From assembly GCF_900108025.1 (NCBI RefSeq), contig NZ_FNUS01000008.1, forward strand, positions 124,001 to 188,000: a DNA stretch of 64,000 nt, in the 5' to 3' direction. The DNA is from Halpernia humi (GTDB lineage: Bacteria > Bacteroidota > Bacteroidia > Flavobacteriales > Weeksellaceae). Position 1 is the stretch's first letter. Each line of letters starts with the position of its first letter. Below are positions 18,923 to 27,514 of the stretch, piece after piece. Under the pieces are notes generated by a model that saw only the letters and a list, made by a program, of their open reading frames with translations, was not told the DNA's origin and did not search any database. The position numbers and the translations under genes were made by a program.

Positions 18923-19540
18923 ATGAAAAAATTTCTTTTACTTTCTTTTTTTAGCATATCATTTATTTCATTTGCACAGCATTTTAACAGTGCAGATTAT
19001 CCTAAAGGAGTTTATGAAACCTATGAAGATTTCAGGATGAAAACTCCTTCACAAACCCCAAATTTGTCATCACCGTACAGCACAGATTCTACAGCCTATC
19101 GTTTTAATAATATGGATGATAAAGGGAAAAAATTTAAAAAAGCCTTTGCTATTTCTGATGGAAAAAATCTTTATATCCAAATTGTAAACCTTATTAAGAA
19201 ATTTAACTCTGAAGATAAAGGGCAGTCTTATGATGGAGGTATTTATTATTTAAAAGCCGAAAACAAGGGCGGCTATTTATTTGTAAAAGATTATTTTGTA
19301 AGTAATAGTGCTGCAATGTGGGGCGGATTAATTGCATCAGCATCTGCTCGTAGAAAGAAAGCAGTAATTTTTGAAGAAGAAAAAGAAAGTTTCAATCTTT
19401 TTAAAAATCTAAAAGATTTTCAAACTTTTATGGAAGTAAATTATCCTAATGTTTCGTTAGATCTTGAAAAGAAAAAAGGTGATCAAAAATTAGATGAGGC
19501 AGAAATAGTTGCTCAAAATTTAGAAAAAATATCGTCTTAA
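18923..19540 (+). CDS. exported protein of unknown function
   Basis: A 205-residue protein starting MKKFLLLSFFSISFISFAQ, a clear Sec signal peptide; an upstream in-frame start at 18830 would add 31 residues before it and is rejected. The mature part begins SADYPKGVYETYEDFRMKTPSQTP, a pattern common among flavobacterial exported proteins of unknown function. It holds one moderately hydrophobic stretch (AMWGGLIASASA) and a charged C-terminus. The gene is divergent from the lipoprotein at 18231 and ends at a strong terminator. Confidence 0.7.
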   Translation: MKKFLLLSFFSISFISFAQHFNSADYPKGVYETYEDFRMKTPSQTPNLSSPYSTDSTAYRFNNMDDKGKKFKKAFAISDGKNLYIQIVNLIKKFNSEDKGQSYDGGIYYLKAENKGGYLFVKDYFVSNSAAMWGGLIASASARRKKAVIFEEEKESFNLFKNLKDFQTFMEVNYPNVSLDLEKKKGDQKLDEAEIVAQNLEKISS

Positions 19541-19558
19541 GCATTATCATTATAAATT

Positions 19559-19589
19559 AAATCTCACTTTTCGGTGAGATTTTTTTTTG
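19559..19589 (+). terminator. terminator after the exported protein gene
   Basis: Stem ATCTCAC/GTGAGAT, loop TTTTCG, nine T. Confidence 0.8.
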
Positions 19590-19647
19590 ATTAAACCTAC
19601 GTTTTTCGCAACTCTTTCAAGGTTTTAAATCCCTGAAAGGGTTTGTT

Positions 19648-19965
19648 TTAGGCGGTTTTAAATTTCTGTTTACCAACAAGCAACTCAAAAAATAATTTAA
19701 AATCCGAAATTAAAGACCAAAGTGGATATTTAAAAGTTGCGGGTTGGTTTCGCTCAAAAACAGCGTGTGAGAACCATGCAAAGCCATAACCAAAAAGTGG
19801 AATATACCACAAATAATTTCCATTTTTTAAATATATCGCAAACGCAATCACCACAAAAATCAAAAGTGTTCCCACAAAATGGAAAATCCGCGTCCAGGTT
19901 TTAGAATGTTCAGTCAAATAAAATTGATAAAATTCTGCGAAATTCTTTATTTTTTCAGACATCAT
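19648..19965 (-). CDS. Mpo1-like (DUF962) membrane protein
   Basis: A 105-residue protein of the DUF962/Mpo1-like family. FAEFYQFYLTEHSKTWTRIFHFVGTLL carries the conserved E..H and H of the N-terminus. GYGFAWFSHAVFERNQPATFKYPLWSLISDFKLF is the family's diagnostic second half. Two or three membrane stretches are present. The yeast relative Mpo1 is a dioxygenase acting in phytosphingosine alpha-oxidation; bacterial members are not well characterised. It lies 40 bases upstream of a peptidase gene on the same strand, so the two may be co-transcribed. Confidence 0.8.
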   Translation of the reverse strand: MMSEKIKNFAEFYQFYLTEHSKTWTRIFHFVGTLLIFVVIAFAIYLKNGNYLWYIPLFGYGFAWFSHAVFERNQPATFKYPLWSLISDFKLFFELLVGKQKFKTA

Positions 19966-20004
19966 TTTTTATTTTAAAATTGTGACTTTTTTAGGCAAAT
20001 TATT

Positions 20005-21597
20005 TTAATCTAATTTAACATTTTCAAACAACAAATCTACATCTGGATCGAGTTTCATATCGGTAGGTAAAAAAGAAACCGAAAATTCTTCATTCGTCAC
20101 TTTATTTTTCACAGATATTGTTTTAATAAAAGTTTGGCTTCCGTTAGAAAATTCAATCGTCAAAGGAAATTCGAAAATATTGTTTTGGGTTTGTTCGATT
20201 TTAACAGATATTTTTTTCGCGGAATTATTATAATTCCAATTGATTTTTAATTCTGGCTGTCCGACAGAGAAAAGCCATTGTTGAAAAAAAGTTTTCAAAT
20301 TTTGTTGGCCTACATCTTCAAATATTTTTTCTAAATCTTCAGTTGTGGCATTTTTTCCTTTGTAAGTTTCATAATAAGTTCGGACGCTTTTCCAAAACAA
20401 GTCATCGCCCAGTTTTCTTCGCAACATGTGCAAAATCCACGCGCCTTTTTGGTAACTGTTCGGATTTAATAATTTCATTAAATCATCGGCTTCAGAACCA
20501 TCAACAACTGGTTTTTTAAAATGTTTTGAAAAAGAAATTACCTGATTTCTCTGCTGTTTCAAAAGACTTTGCAAACTGTCTTTTCCATATTTATTTTCGA
20601 GATACAAATCCGTCATATAAGTCGCAAAACCTTCGCTCAGCCAAAGATGTGGCCAATCTTTTTCCGTCACATTATCACCAAACCATTGGTGCGCCGTTTC
20701 GTGGGCAATTAAACTTTCTACGCCTTTAGAATTTACAGAATTTTCAGCATAAAAAATGCAGCCCGCGTTTTCTAAACCACCGAAAATTGTTTTAGATTGC
20801 ACATTCGCCAATTTTTCAAAAGGAAATGCGCCAATATTTTTAATGTAAAATTTTAAAATTTCTTTTGAGAGTTCATAACTTTTAAAACCATTGTCGCGAT
20901 CTTCGGGGAAAACCCATTCTGAAACGGGAATTCCGTCAGTATTTCCCAAATTATTAACGGCAAACTTTGTAACGCCAATCGCCATAATCTTTGTGGACAA
21001 AGGAACTTCAGATTTCCAATGTGTAAATTTCAAATTATTAGGGAGATTGGTTTCTTCAATTTCGCGACCGTTACTTACCACTTGATAATGATCCGGTGCG
21101 GTTATCATAAATTCCGAAGTTGCTTTATCAGAAAGATGATCATTGCAAGGAAGCCAGTTGTGGGCGCGGTTTGGCCAGTTATCCGCAAAAAAACTACGGT
21201 CGCCGTTTTTGGTGTTGCTAATAATCAAACCATCTGCCGGAATTCCTTCATACGTGATGGAATAAGTATTTTCCTTTCCTAAAAATCCTTGATCATTAAT
21301 GATAAGATGTTGTGCATCTTGGGAAAATTCTAAATTTTTATCGTTTTTCGTCACAGAAAGAACGGTCATTCCTTTTCCGTCCGAATTTTTATTAACTAAA
21401 TCAAAGACAATTTGATCTTCATTTTTAGTAAAAGCAGTTGTGATTATGGCTTTTCCTCTAATAATATTTGTACTGTCGTTGAGAGAAATATTGAAGGCAT
21501 AATGTTTTACATCAAGACCGTTTGTTGGCAATTGTGCGTTAAAAAACGAACTTAGAACTAAAGTAAAAAATAAATAGAAATGTGATTTTATTTTCAT
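20005..21597 (-). CDS. M1 family metallo-aminopeptidase, exported
   Basis: A 530-residue zinc peptidase with a signal peptide (about residues 1-21, ending FFNAQ). The zinc site is HETAHQWFGDN (H299, E300, H303), with the third ligand E322 in LWLSEGFATYM. GGLENAG, the exopeptidase substrate motif, lies just before it. Length is short for an M1 enzyme: the C-terminal HEAT-like domain is missing, leaving the beta-sandwich and catalytic domain plus a small helical part, as in cold-active short forms. It probably trims peptides in the periplasm. The downstream gene is the DUF962 protein. Confidence 0.9.
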   Translation of the reverse strand: MKIKSHFYLFFTLVLSSFFNAQLPTNGLDVKHYAFNISLNDSTNIIRGKAIITTAFTKNEDQIVFDLVNKNSDGKGMTVLSVTKNDKNLEFSQDAQHLIINDQGFLGKENTYSITYEGIPADGLIISNTKNGDRSFFADNWPNRAHNWLPCNDHLSDKATSEFMITAPDHYQVVSNGREIEETNLPNNLKFTHWKSEVPLSTKIMAIGVTKFAVNNLGNTDGIPVSEWVFPEDRDNGFKSYELSKEILKFYIKNIGAFPFEKLANVQSKTIFGGLENAGCIFYAENSVNSKGVESLIAHETAHQWFGDNVTEKDWPHLWLSEGFATYMTDLYLENKYGKDSLQSLLKQQRNQVISFSKHFKKPVVDGSEADDLMKLLNPNSYQKGAWILHMLRRKLGDDLFWKSVRTYYETYKGKNATTEDLEKIFEDVGQQNLKTFFQQWLFSVGQPELKINWNYNNSAKKISVKIEQTQNNIFEFPLTIEFSNGSQTFIKTISVKNKVTNEEFSVSFLPTDMKLDPDVDLLFENVKLD

Positions 21598-21609
21598 TAT
21601 TAGATTTTT

Positions 21610-22158
21610 TCAATTTTGCCACAATTTATCTTCGTCTATCACTCTCCATAGTCCATTTTCATTTTTGAGAATGTAACTATTTGCTTCACTATCACCTAAA
21701 CTATCAGTAATCATGAATTGGATATAAACTTTTTTGTTTCCCTCGAAATATGCAGGGTTAGAGATTTCAAAATGTGAACCAGTGCTTCCCTTTTTATATA
21801 AAATTAATTTTGGATTAATAGTTTTATCAATTTTAAAATTTTTAATTTGATATTCATTTTGATTAATTAATGCAATTGAATCTTTTCTAAAAGAATTACT
21901 TTTATAATTTAAAATTTTCCCAAGACCGACATTTGGTAATTGTCTAATTAATATTCGTGAGGAATCTTCTTCAGTTTCGGAATAAATCGATAAAAATTTG
22001 ATTTTTTCTTTTATATGATTTGGTAATTTATGTCCGTGCTTTAATTCTTCATTAATTATTTCTTTGATTATTTTATTCAATTGTACATTTTCTTTTTTAT
22101 TAGAACTTTCACAGGCAATTAAAATGAAAAGAAAGAATATTTGAAATGTAAATTTCAT
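21610..22158 (-). CDS. lipoprotein of unknown function
   Basis: A 182-residue protein with a lipoprotein signal, FFLFILIAC (Cys 16), followed by a charged helical region and a beta-rich C-terminal half with GSTGSHFEISNPAYFEGNKKVYIQFM and NENGLWRVIDEDKLW. The end resembles small flavobacterial lipoproteins with a NTF2/DUF-like fold, but I do not recognise a family. It lies 12 bases upstream of the M1 peptidase on the same strand, so co-transcription is likely. Confidence 0.6.
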   Translation of the reverse strand: MKFTFQIFFLFILIACESSNKKENVQLNKIIKEIINEELKHGHKLPNHIKEKIKFLSIYSETEEDSSRILIRQLPNVGLGKILNYKSNSFRKDSIALINQNEYQIKNFKIDKTINPKLILYKKGSTGSHFEISNPAYFEGNKKVYIQFMITDSLGDSEANSYILKNENGLWRVIDEDKLWQN

Positions 22159-22333
22159 ATATGTTGTAATTAGAAAATTGATAAAAATTTCAAAGAGATA
22201 TAATTAATTTTTATTAATATTTTAATTCTTTTTACATTTTGAATAAATTTAAACAGTTAAGATTCCTGCGGAATGACAAAATCATGTTGATGTTTTTAAA
22301 CCTTAATCTAAACCTTAACCTTAACCTAAAAAC

Positions 22334-24010
22334 CTACTCATTTTCCGTTCGTAATTTGCTTTTTCTGTATCCATAAGCGAAATAAATCACTAAACCAATC
22401 GCAAACCAAATTCCGAAATATTTCCAGTTTTCATGGCTCATTCCAGTTAAAAGATAAAGGCAAGAACTTAATCCCAACAAAGGAATTAATGATAAATTTT
22501 TAGCAAAAGCCATCACGCATAACACCAAATTGATGATGATATAAATGATAACTGAAGTTCTGAACTCTAAATCTACAGGATTATTAAAATCAAATAAATT
22601 TTTAAAAAAATCGGCTTGCCAGAAATAAAAGAAAACCAAACTGCCAATAAACAGCACCGGAAAAATTATTTTTGAATTAAAATAAGGCATGTGAAATCTT
22701 CCGGGCAATTTTTCTTTCGCAGGCAAGAGCAAAACGCCGCCACAAACCAAAACAAAAGCAAACAAAGTCCCGATACTTGTGAAATCTAAAATGAATGTTT
22801 TATCGGTAAACAAAATGGGAATTCCCACTACAAGTCCGGTAATAATCGTTGCAAAAGAAGGTGTAGAATATTTTGGATGAATTTCTTGGAATTTTTTTGG
22901 CATCAAACCATCACGGCTCATCGCGTACCAAATTCTTGGTTGCCCCATTTGGAAAACGAGTAAAACTGTCGTAATCGCGACAATTGCCACAAAAGACACC
23001 ACCAATTCCATCCAGGCGACATTGGCATTTGCTTTTTCAAAAATAAAAGAAAGCGGATCTCCAATCCCATCAAATTTTTGATAATTCACCATTCCCGTCA
23101 AAACGAGCGTTAAAATAATGTAAATTACGGTACATAAAACCAATGAAATAAGCATTCCACGCGGTAAAGTTTTTTGGGGATCTTTGGTTTCTTCAGACAA
23201 AACACTTATCGCATCAAAACCAATATAAGCAAAGAAAACACCCGAAACTGCACTCATAACGCCCGCAAAACCATTTGGCATAAAAGAAGAAACTTTGGTC
23301 ACCGGATTTATCGGTTCCCAGTTATCAAAATTTACATAAGCCACGCCAACTAAAATGATTAAAACAATAACGGCTAATTTCATAATCACTAAAATATTAT
23401 TGAAATTTTTACTTTCTCGAACGCCGCGGTAAACCAACCAAGTGATTAATCCATTAATAACTAAAGCAGGAATGTCAACAATAAATTTCCAGTTTCCGAT
23501 AATCGGTGCGGTTTTCCACGCGCTTATTAATTCTACATTAGATGAATTCCCCAAAAATGCTTTTTTTGCTTCGGGATAACTACAAGTTAAAAAATCAGGA
23601 ATATGAACGCCAACTCTTCCTATAAAACTCGTGAAATAATCCGACCAAGAAAAGGCTACATAAATATTTCCAAAAGAATATTCCATAATTAAAGCCCAAC
23701 CGATAATCCACGCAATTAGTTCGCCAAAACTGGCATAAGCATAAGTATAAGCGCTTCCTGCGGTGGGAATTCTGCTTGCAAATTCGGCGTAGCAAAGCGC
23801 TGTAAAACCGCTCGCAATTCCGCAAATCACGTATAAAATAATAACACCTGGCCCGCCCCGAAAAACAGCTTCTCCTAAACTACTAAAACTCCCAGCACCA
23901 ATAATGGCGGCTATTCCAAAGAAAACGATGTCCCAAGTTCCGAGTACTCGTAAAAGTCCCGAAGGATGGTCTTTTACATTATAATTTTTTCTTTTGAATA
24001 ATTGATTCAT
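22334..24010 (-). CDS. APC family amino acid permease
   Basis: A 558-residue integral membrane protein with at least 12 helices. The first helix carries the APC motif IAAIIGAGSFSSLGEAVFRGGPGVI, and GFDAISVLSEETKDPQKTLPRGM is the typical loop after helix 6 of cationic amino acid transporter (CAT)-type members. It therefore imports an amino acid by proton symport or exchange; the substrate cannot be told. The first residues (KRKNYNVKDHPSGLLRVLGTWDIVFFGI) are cytoplasmic. The gene is divergent from the large TPR protein across a 357-base region with two DnaA-box-like sites. Confidence 0.88.
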   Translation of the reverse strand: MNQLFKRKNYNVKDHPSGLLRVLGTWDIVFFGIAAIIGAGSFSSLGEAVFRGGPGVIILYVICGIASGFTALCYAEFASRIPTAGSAYTYAYASFGELIAWIIGWALIMEYSFGNIYVAFSWSDYFTSFIGRVGVHIPDFLTCSYPEAKKAFLGNSSNVELISAWKTAPIIGNWKFIVDIPALVINGLITWLVYRGVRESKNFNNILVIMKLAVIVLIILVGVAYVNFDNWEPINPVTKVSSFMPNGFAGVMSAVSGVFFAYIGFDAISVLSEETKDPQKTLPRGMLISLVLCTVIYIILTLVLTGMVNYQKFDGIGDPLSFIFEKANANVAWMELVVSFVAIVAITTVLLVFQMGQPRIWYAMSRDGLMPKKFQEIHPKYSTPSFATIITGLVVGIPILFTDKTFILDFTSIGTLFAFVLVCGGVLLLPAKEKLPGRFHMPYFNSKIIFPVLFIGSLVFFYFWQADFFKNLFDFNNPVDLEFRTSVIIYIIINLVLCVMAFAKNLSLIPLLGLSSCLYLLTGMSHENWKYFGIWFAIGLVIYFAYGYRKSKLRTENE

Positions 24011-24367
24011 CGTTATTTTTTTAGTTTGGAAAAAACAAATGTAATGATTTCTAAAAAAAAACCTAAAAATTTCTTAAAAACTTGTAGAATTTCTCGTCTA
24101 GAATTTCTTTGATACGCTCAGATTACCATCGGTTAAAATGAAAATCTTTAAACGTGTACCACTTTTCATATATGTTAGTATTGAGCCACACAATTTTTGC
24201 AGATTGATAAGAATTTTTTTAAATTTTTAACTTTATCCACAAATTAACTTTATGCAAAATACTTTGTATAAACAATAACTTTTCCATATTTTCGTTGATA
24301 TTTTGTGGATAACTTTTAATTTAATAAAGAAGAAAATCACAAATCTTTTCAAACCAAACATTCATTA
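24011..24367. other. divergent intergenic region with two perfect DnaA boxes
   Basis: AT-rich region with no ORF. TTATCCACA lies at 24233-24241 and its reverse complement TGTGGATAA at 24304-24312, facing each other across 62 very AT-rich bases. One further partial match (TTTTCCATA) lies between them. The region must also hold the promoters of the permease and TPR genes. Confidence 0.5.
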
Positions 24368-27331
24368 ATGAACTCAAAAAAAATCACCATTGCGGCAGCA
24401 ATTTTCTTGTACGGATTTTCCGAGGCTCAGCAATCTCAATATTTTAACGACCAAAATGCTTACAGATTCAATTTAGCAGAAAATCTATATCAATCTAAGA
24501 TTTTCAATGCTGCACAATTTGAATATGCGCGTCAATATTTTTATAATCAAAATTTAAGCGCTTCAAAAAAAGAAGCGGCGCAATTTTTTGATAATGTAAT
24601 TGGTGTTATTTTAAAACGCGACCACGCCGAAGAAGGCTTAAAAGCGTTTATGCGCGACTATCCAAAATCGGCTTATTTTGCGCAAGCCAATTTACCTTTG
24701 GCCGATTATTATTTAACCCAAAAAGATTTCCCAAAAGCGCTGGAAACCTTGCAAAAAGTGAATCAATATCAATTGAGCCGTGAGGAAAACACACAGTATA
24801 TTTTAAAATTAGGTTACGCCAAATTTATGACCGGCGATTCTAAAGGCGCGATTCAAGCCCTTGAAGAAGCCTACAATAATGTTCAGCAAACTGAAAAACC
24901 GGACGTCGCTTACATGCTCGGACATCTTTATTATGCTGATAATCAAAATGATAAAGCCTTTCAATATTTTGATGAAATTAAAGATAATCCGAAATTTTCT
25001 AAATTAGTGAAGCCGTACTATGTGCAACTTTATTTTAATGAAAAAAAGTACGATGAAGCCATTTCTTCGGGCAATGATTTATTAAATGAAAATTTGTCCG
25101 ATGAGTACAATGCCGAAGTTCATAAAATCATTGGCGAAAGTTATTTTATGAAAAAAGATTACGCTTCGGCGTACCCACATCTTAAAATTTATGCCGATTC
25201 TAAACCAAATCCTTCAGAAAATGATTTATACGAAATGGGATTTGTGGCAGCAGAAATTAAAAAATATGATCAGGCGGTTTCTTACTATAACCAATTGATT
25301 AACAGTAATTCACCAATTGCACAAAACGCTTATTATCAGTTGGGAAATGCTTACTTGGAAGTTGGAAAAAAACAGGAAGCATTGTCTGCGTTTCGGTCTT
25401 CTTCGGAAATGACCTACGATAAAAAAGTGCAGGAATTGGCGTTTCTTCAATACGCAAAATTGAGTTACGATATTGGAAATCCGTACGAATCTGCACCAAC
25501 GGTTATTCAAAAATTTGTAAAAAAATACCCAAATAATCCACAAGTTCCGGAACTCAAAAAATTATTAATTAAATCTTATCTCTATTCCGGGAATTACAAA
25601 GAAACTTTAGCAGCGATTGATCAGTTGCCGAATTCTACGCCCGAAACCGATAAAATTGACCAAGAAGTGTCTTACCTTTTAGGAACGGAAGAATTTAACA
25701 AAGGCAATTATAAAGAGGCAGAAAAATATTTTCTTCGCAGTTTAGAACTCAATCAAAATAAGGAATTTACGCCACGAGCGCTTTATTGGTTGGCGCAAAC
25801 TTATTACCAAGAAGGAAATTATCCTTCGGCAATTGTGAGATTTGAAAAGTTGAAATCATCAGATAATTTTCCGGAAAAGCAACAATTAAATTACGATTTG
25901 GGCTACGCTTATTTTAAATCTAAAAAATTTCCACAGGCACAAAATTCTTTTGAAGAATATTTAAAAAATCCAAAACCAGAGTTTAAAAATGACGCGCAAT
26001 TAAGGTTAGGTGATTGTTACTACGCTAATAATCAACTAAATGAAGCAATTGCAGTCTATAATGATAGTGAAGGAAATGATTATACTTCATTTCAAAAAGC
26101 AATGGCACTTGGTTTCAAAGGAGATTCTGTAGCTAAAATTGATGAGTTGAAAAAATTAATTTCAAATTATAAAAATTCGGATTACGTTGATGATGCGCAA
26201 TACGAAATCGCTTCTGCTTATGCATCTAACGATGATTTTAATAATTCAAATGATTATTTTAATAAGGTTATAAAATCCAGTTCTGACGCAGATTTAGTGG
26301 CCAATGCAAAAATCTACAGAGCGCAGAATTATATTGATTTAAACCAAAGTGACAAGGCTTTAGCAGAGTTGAAACAACTCGGACAAGAATATAAAAACAG
26401 CGCTTACGCGGAAAAAATTGTTCAGGCGGCGCGACCAATTTACACGAAAAATGGAGACACCGCAGGTTATCAGAAATTTGCCTCAGATTTGAATGTGAAA
26501 ATTGATGCTTCCGAAATTGACGAAATCAATCTCAACACAGCGAAACAATTTTACGCTAAAAAAGATTATAAAAGCGCCATTTCATATTTCGAGAAATATT
26601 TAACCCAAAATCCGTCTGGCGAAAATCTGTATCAGGCGAAATATGAATTGGGCGAAAGTTATTTTCAAACCAATAATCCGATAAAATCTTTGTTGGTTTT
26701 GCAGGAAGTTGCGAACGTACAAAATGATTATCAGGAAGATGCGGCGACAAGAGTGGCGCAAATTTATATTTCCCAAGGAAATCCGACAGACGCCAAAAAA
26801 TATCTGTTAAACTTGGCCAATTCTTCTAACGCGAATATTAAAAATTACGCAAACGTAGAATTAATGAAGATATCTGCGGACGAAAAAGATTTTTCTCAGG
26901 CAGAAAATTATGCAGATTTGGTTTTAAATAATTCTAAAAATTCAGCCGCAGTTTTAGAACAAGCGAAAGTGATAAAAGCGCGAAGTTTGATGAATAAAGG
27001 AAAAGATAAAGACGCGCAAACTGCTTTTGCCGCTTTAGAAAAATCATCTAATACTGAAGTTGCGGCAGAAGCGCTTTACGCAAAAGCCTTTTATCAAAAC
27101 AAAGCAAAAGCATTTAAATCTTCCAATGAAACCATTTTTAAACTGGCCAATAATTATGCTTCAGAAGAATTTTGGGGTGCAAAATCTTTGGTTTTAATGG
27201 CTAAAAATTATTTAGCCTTAAAAGATAATTACCAAGCGAGTTATACCTGCGACCAAATTATCGCAAACTACAGCGATTTCCCAGAAATTGTGGCAGAAGC
27301 GAAAGACGTGAAAAAACAGATAAAAAAATAA
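24368..27331 (+). CDS. periplasmic tetratricopeptide-repeat protein
   Basis: A 987-residue protein with a signal peptide (about 1-20, ending GFSEAQ) followed by at least fifteen TPR-like helical hairpins from start to finish (for example ALETLQKVNQYQLSREENTQYILKLGYAKFMTGDSKGAIQALEEAY, KYFLRSLELNQN ... ALYWLAQTYYQEGNYPSAIVRFEKL). No catalytic domain is seen. Such proteins serve as scaffolds in the periplasm, often for outer-membrane assembly. It is followed by an outer-membrane barrel gene on the same strand, separated by a hairpin repeat, so the two may act together. Confidence 0.8.
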   Translation: MNSKKITIAAAIFLYGFSEAQQSQYFNDQNAYRFNLAENLYQSKIFNAAQFEYARQYFYNQNLSASKKEAAQFFDNVIGVILKRDHAEEGLKAFMRDYPKSAYFAQANLPLADYYLTQKDFPKALETLQKVNQYQLSREENTQYILKLGYAKFMTGDSKGAIQALEEAYNNVQQTEKPDVAYMLGHLYYADNQNDKAFQYFDEIKDNPKFSKLVKPYYVQLYFNEKKYDEAISSGNDLLNENLSDEYNAEVHKIIGESYFMKKDYASAYPHLKIYADSKPNPSENDLYEMGFVAAEIKKYDQAVSYYNQLINSNSPIAQNAYYQLGNAYLEVGKKQEALSAFRSSSEMTYDKKVQELAFLQYAKLSYDIGNPYESAPTVIQKFVKKYPNNPQVPELKKLLIKSYLYSGNYKETLAAIDQLPNSTPETDKIDQEVSYLLGTEEFNKGNYKEAEKYFLRSLELNQNKEFTPRALYWLAQTYYQEGNYPSAIVRFEKLKSSDNFPEKQQLNYDLGYAYFKSKKFPQAQNSFEEYLKNPKPEFKNDAQLRLGDCYYANNQLNEAIAVYNDSEGNDYTSFQKAMALGFKGDSVAKIDELKKLISNYKNSDYVDDAQYEIASAYASNDDFNNSNDYFNKVIKSSSDADLVANAKIYRAQNYIDLNQSDKALAELKQLGQEYKNSAYAEKIVQAARPIYTKNGDTAGYQKFASDLNVKIDASEIDEINLNTAKQFYAKKDYKSAISYFEKYLTQNPSGENLYQAKYELGESYFQTNNPIKSLLVLQEVANVQNDYQEDAATRVAQIYISQGNPTDAKKYLLNLANSSNANIKNYANVELMKISADEKDFSQAENYADLVLNNSKNSAAVLEQAKVIKARSLMNKGKDKDAQTAFAALEKSSNTEVAAEALYAKAFYQNKAKAFKSSNETIFKLANNYASEEFWGAKSLVLMAKNYLALKDNYQASYTCDQIIANYSDFPEIVAEAKDVKKQIKK

Positions 27332-27337
27332 ACGTAG

Positions 27338-27467
27338 CGACGGGTTTTAACCCGTCGAAAAATGCAATAACAACGTGTTTAACCCGTCGAAAAAGTGTTT
27401 TAACCCGTCGGAAAAGTGTTTTAACCCGTCGGAAATTAAATCGGAAATTGATTTTAACCCGTCGAAA
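27338..27467. repeat. cluster of five AACCCGTCG repeats, first one palindromic
   Basis: A perfect palindrome CGACGGGTT-TT-AACCCGTCG at 27338-27357 is followed by four more TTTAACCCGTCG copies, two of them in an exact 21-base tandem (AAAAGTGTTTTAACCCGTCGG). It lies between the TPR and barrel genes; the palindrome could act as a transcript-processing or attenuating hairpin. Confidence 0.7.
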
Positions 27468-27514
27468 ATAAGATAAATAAAACGAGCCACGAAGTGGCGA
27501 AATCATTATAAAAA

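Noticed and set aside
22270-22335. CCTTAA-type tandem repeats resembling telomere sequence
   Set aside because: Only a few imperfect units of AT-rich simple sequence; no structure or conservation to support a function.
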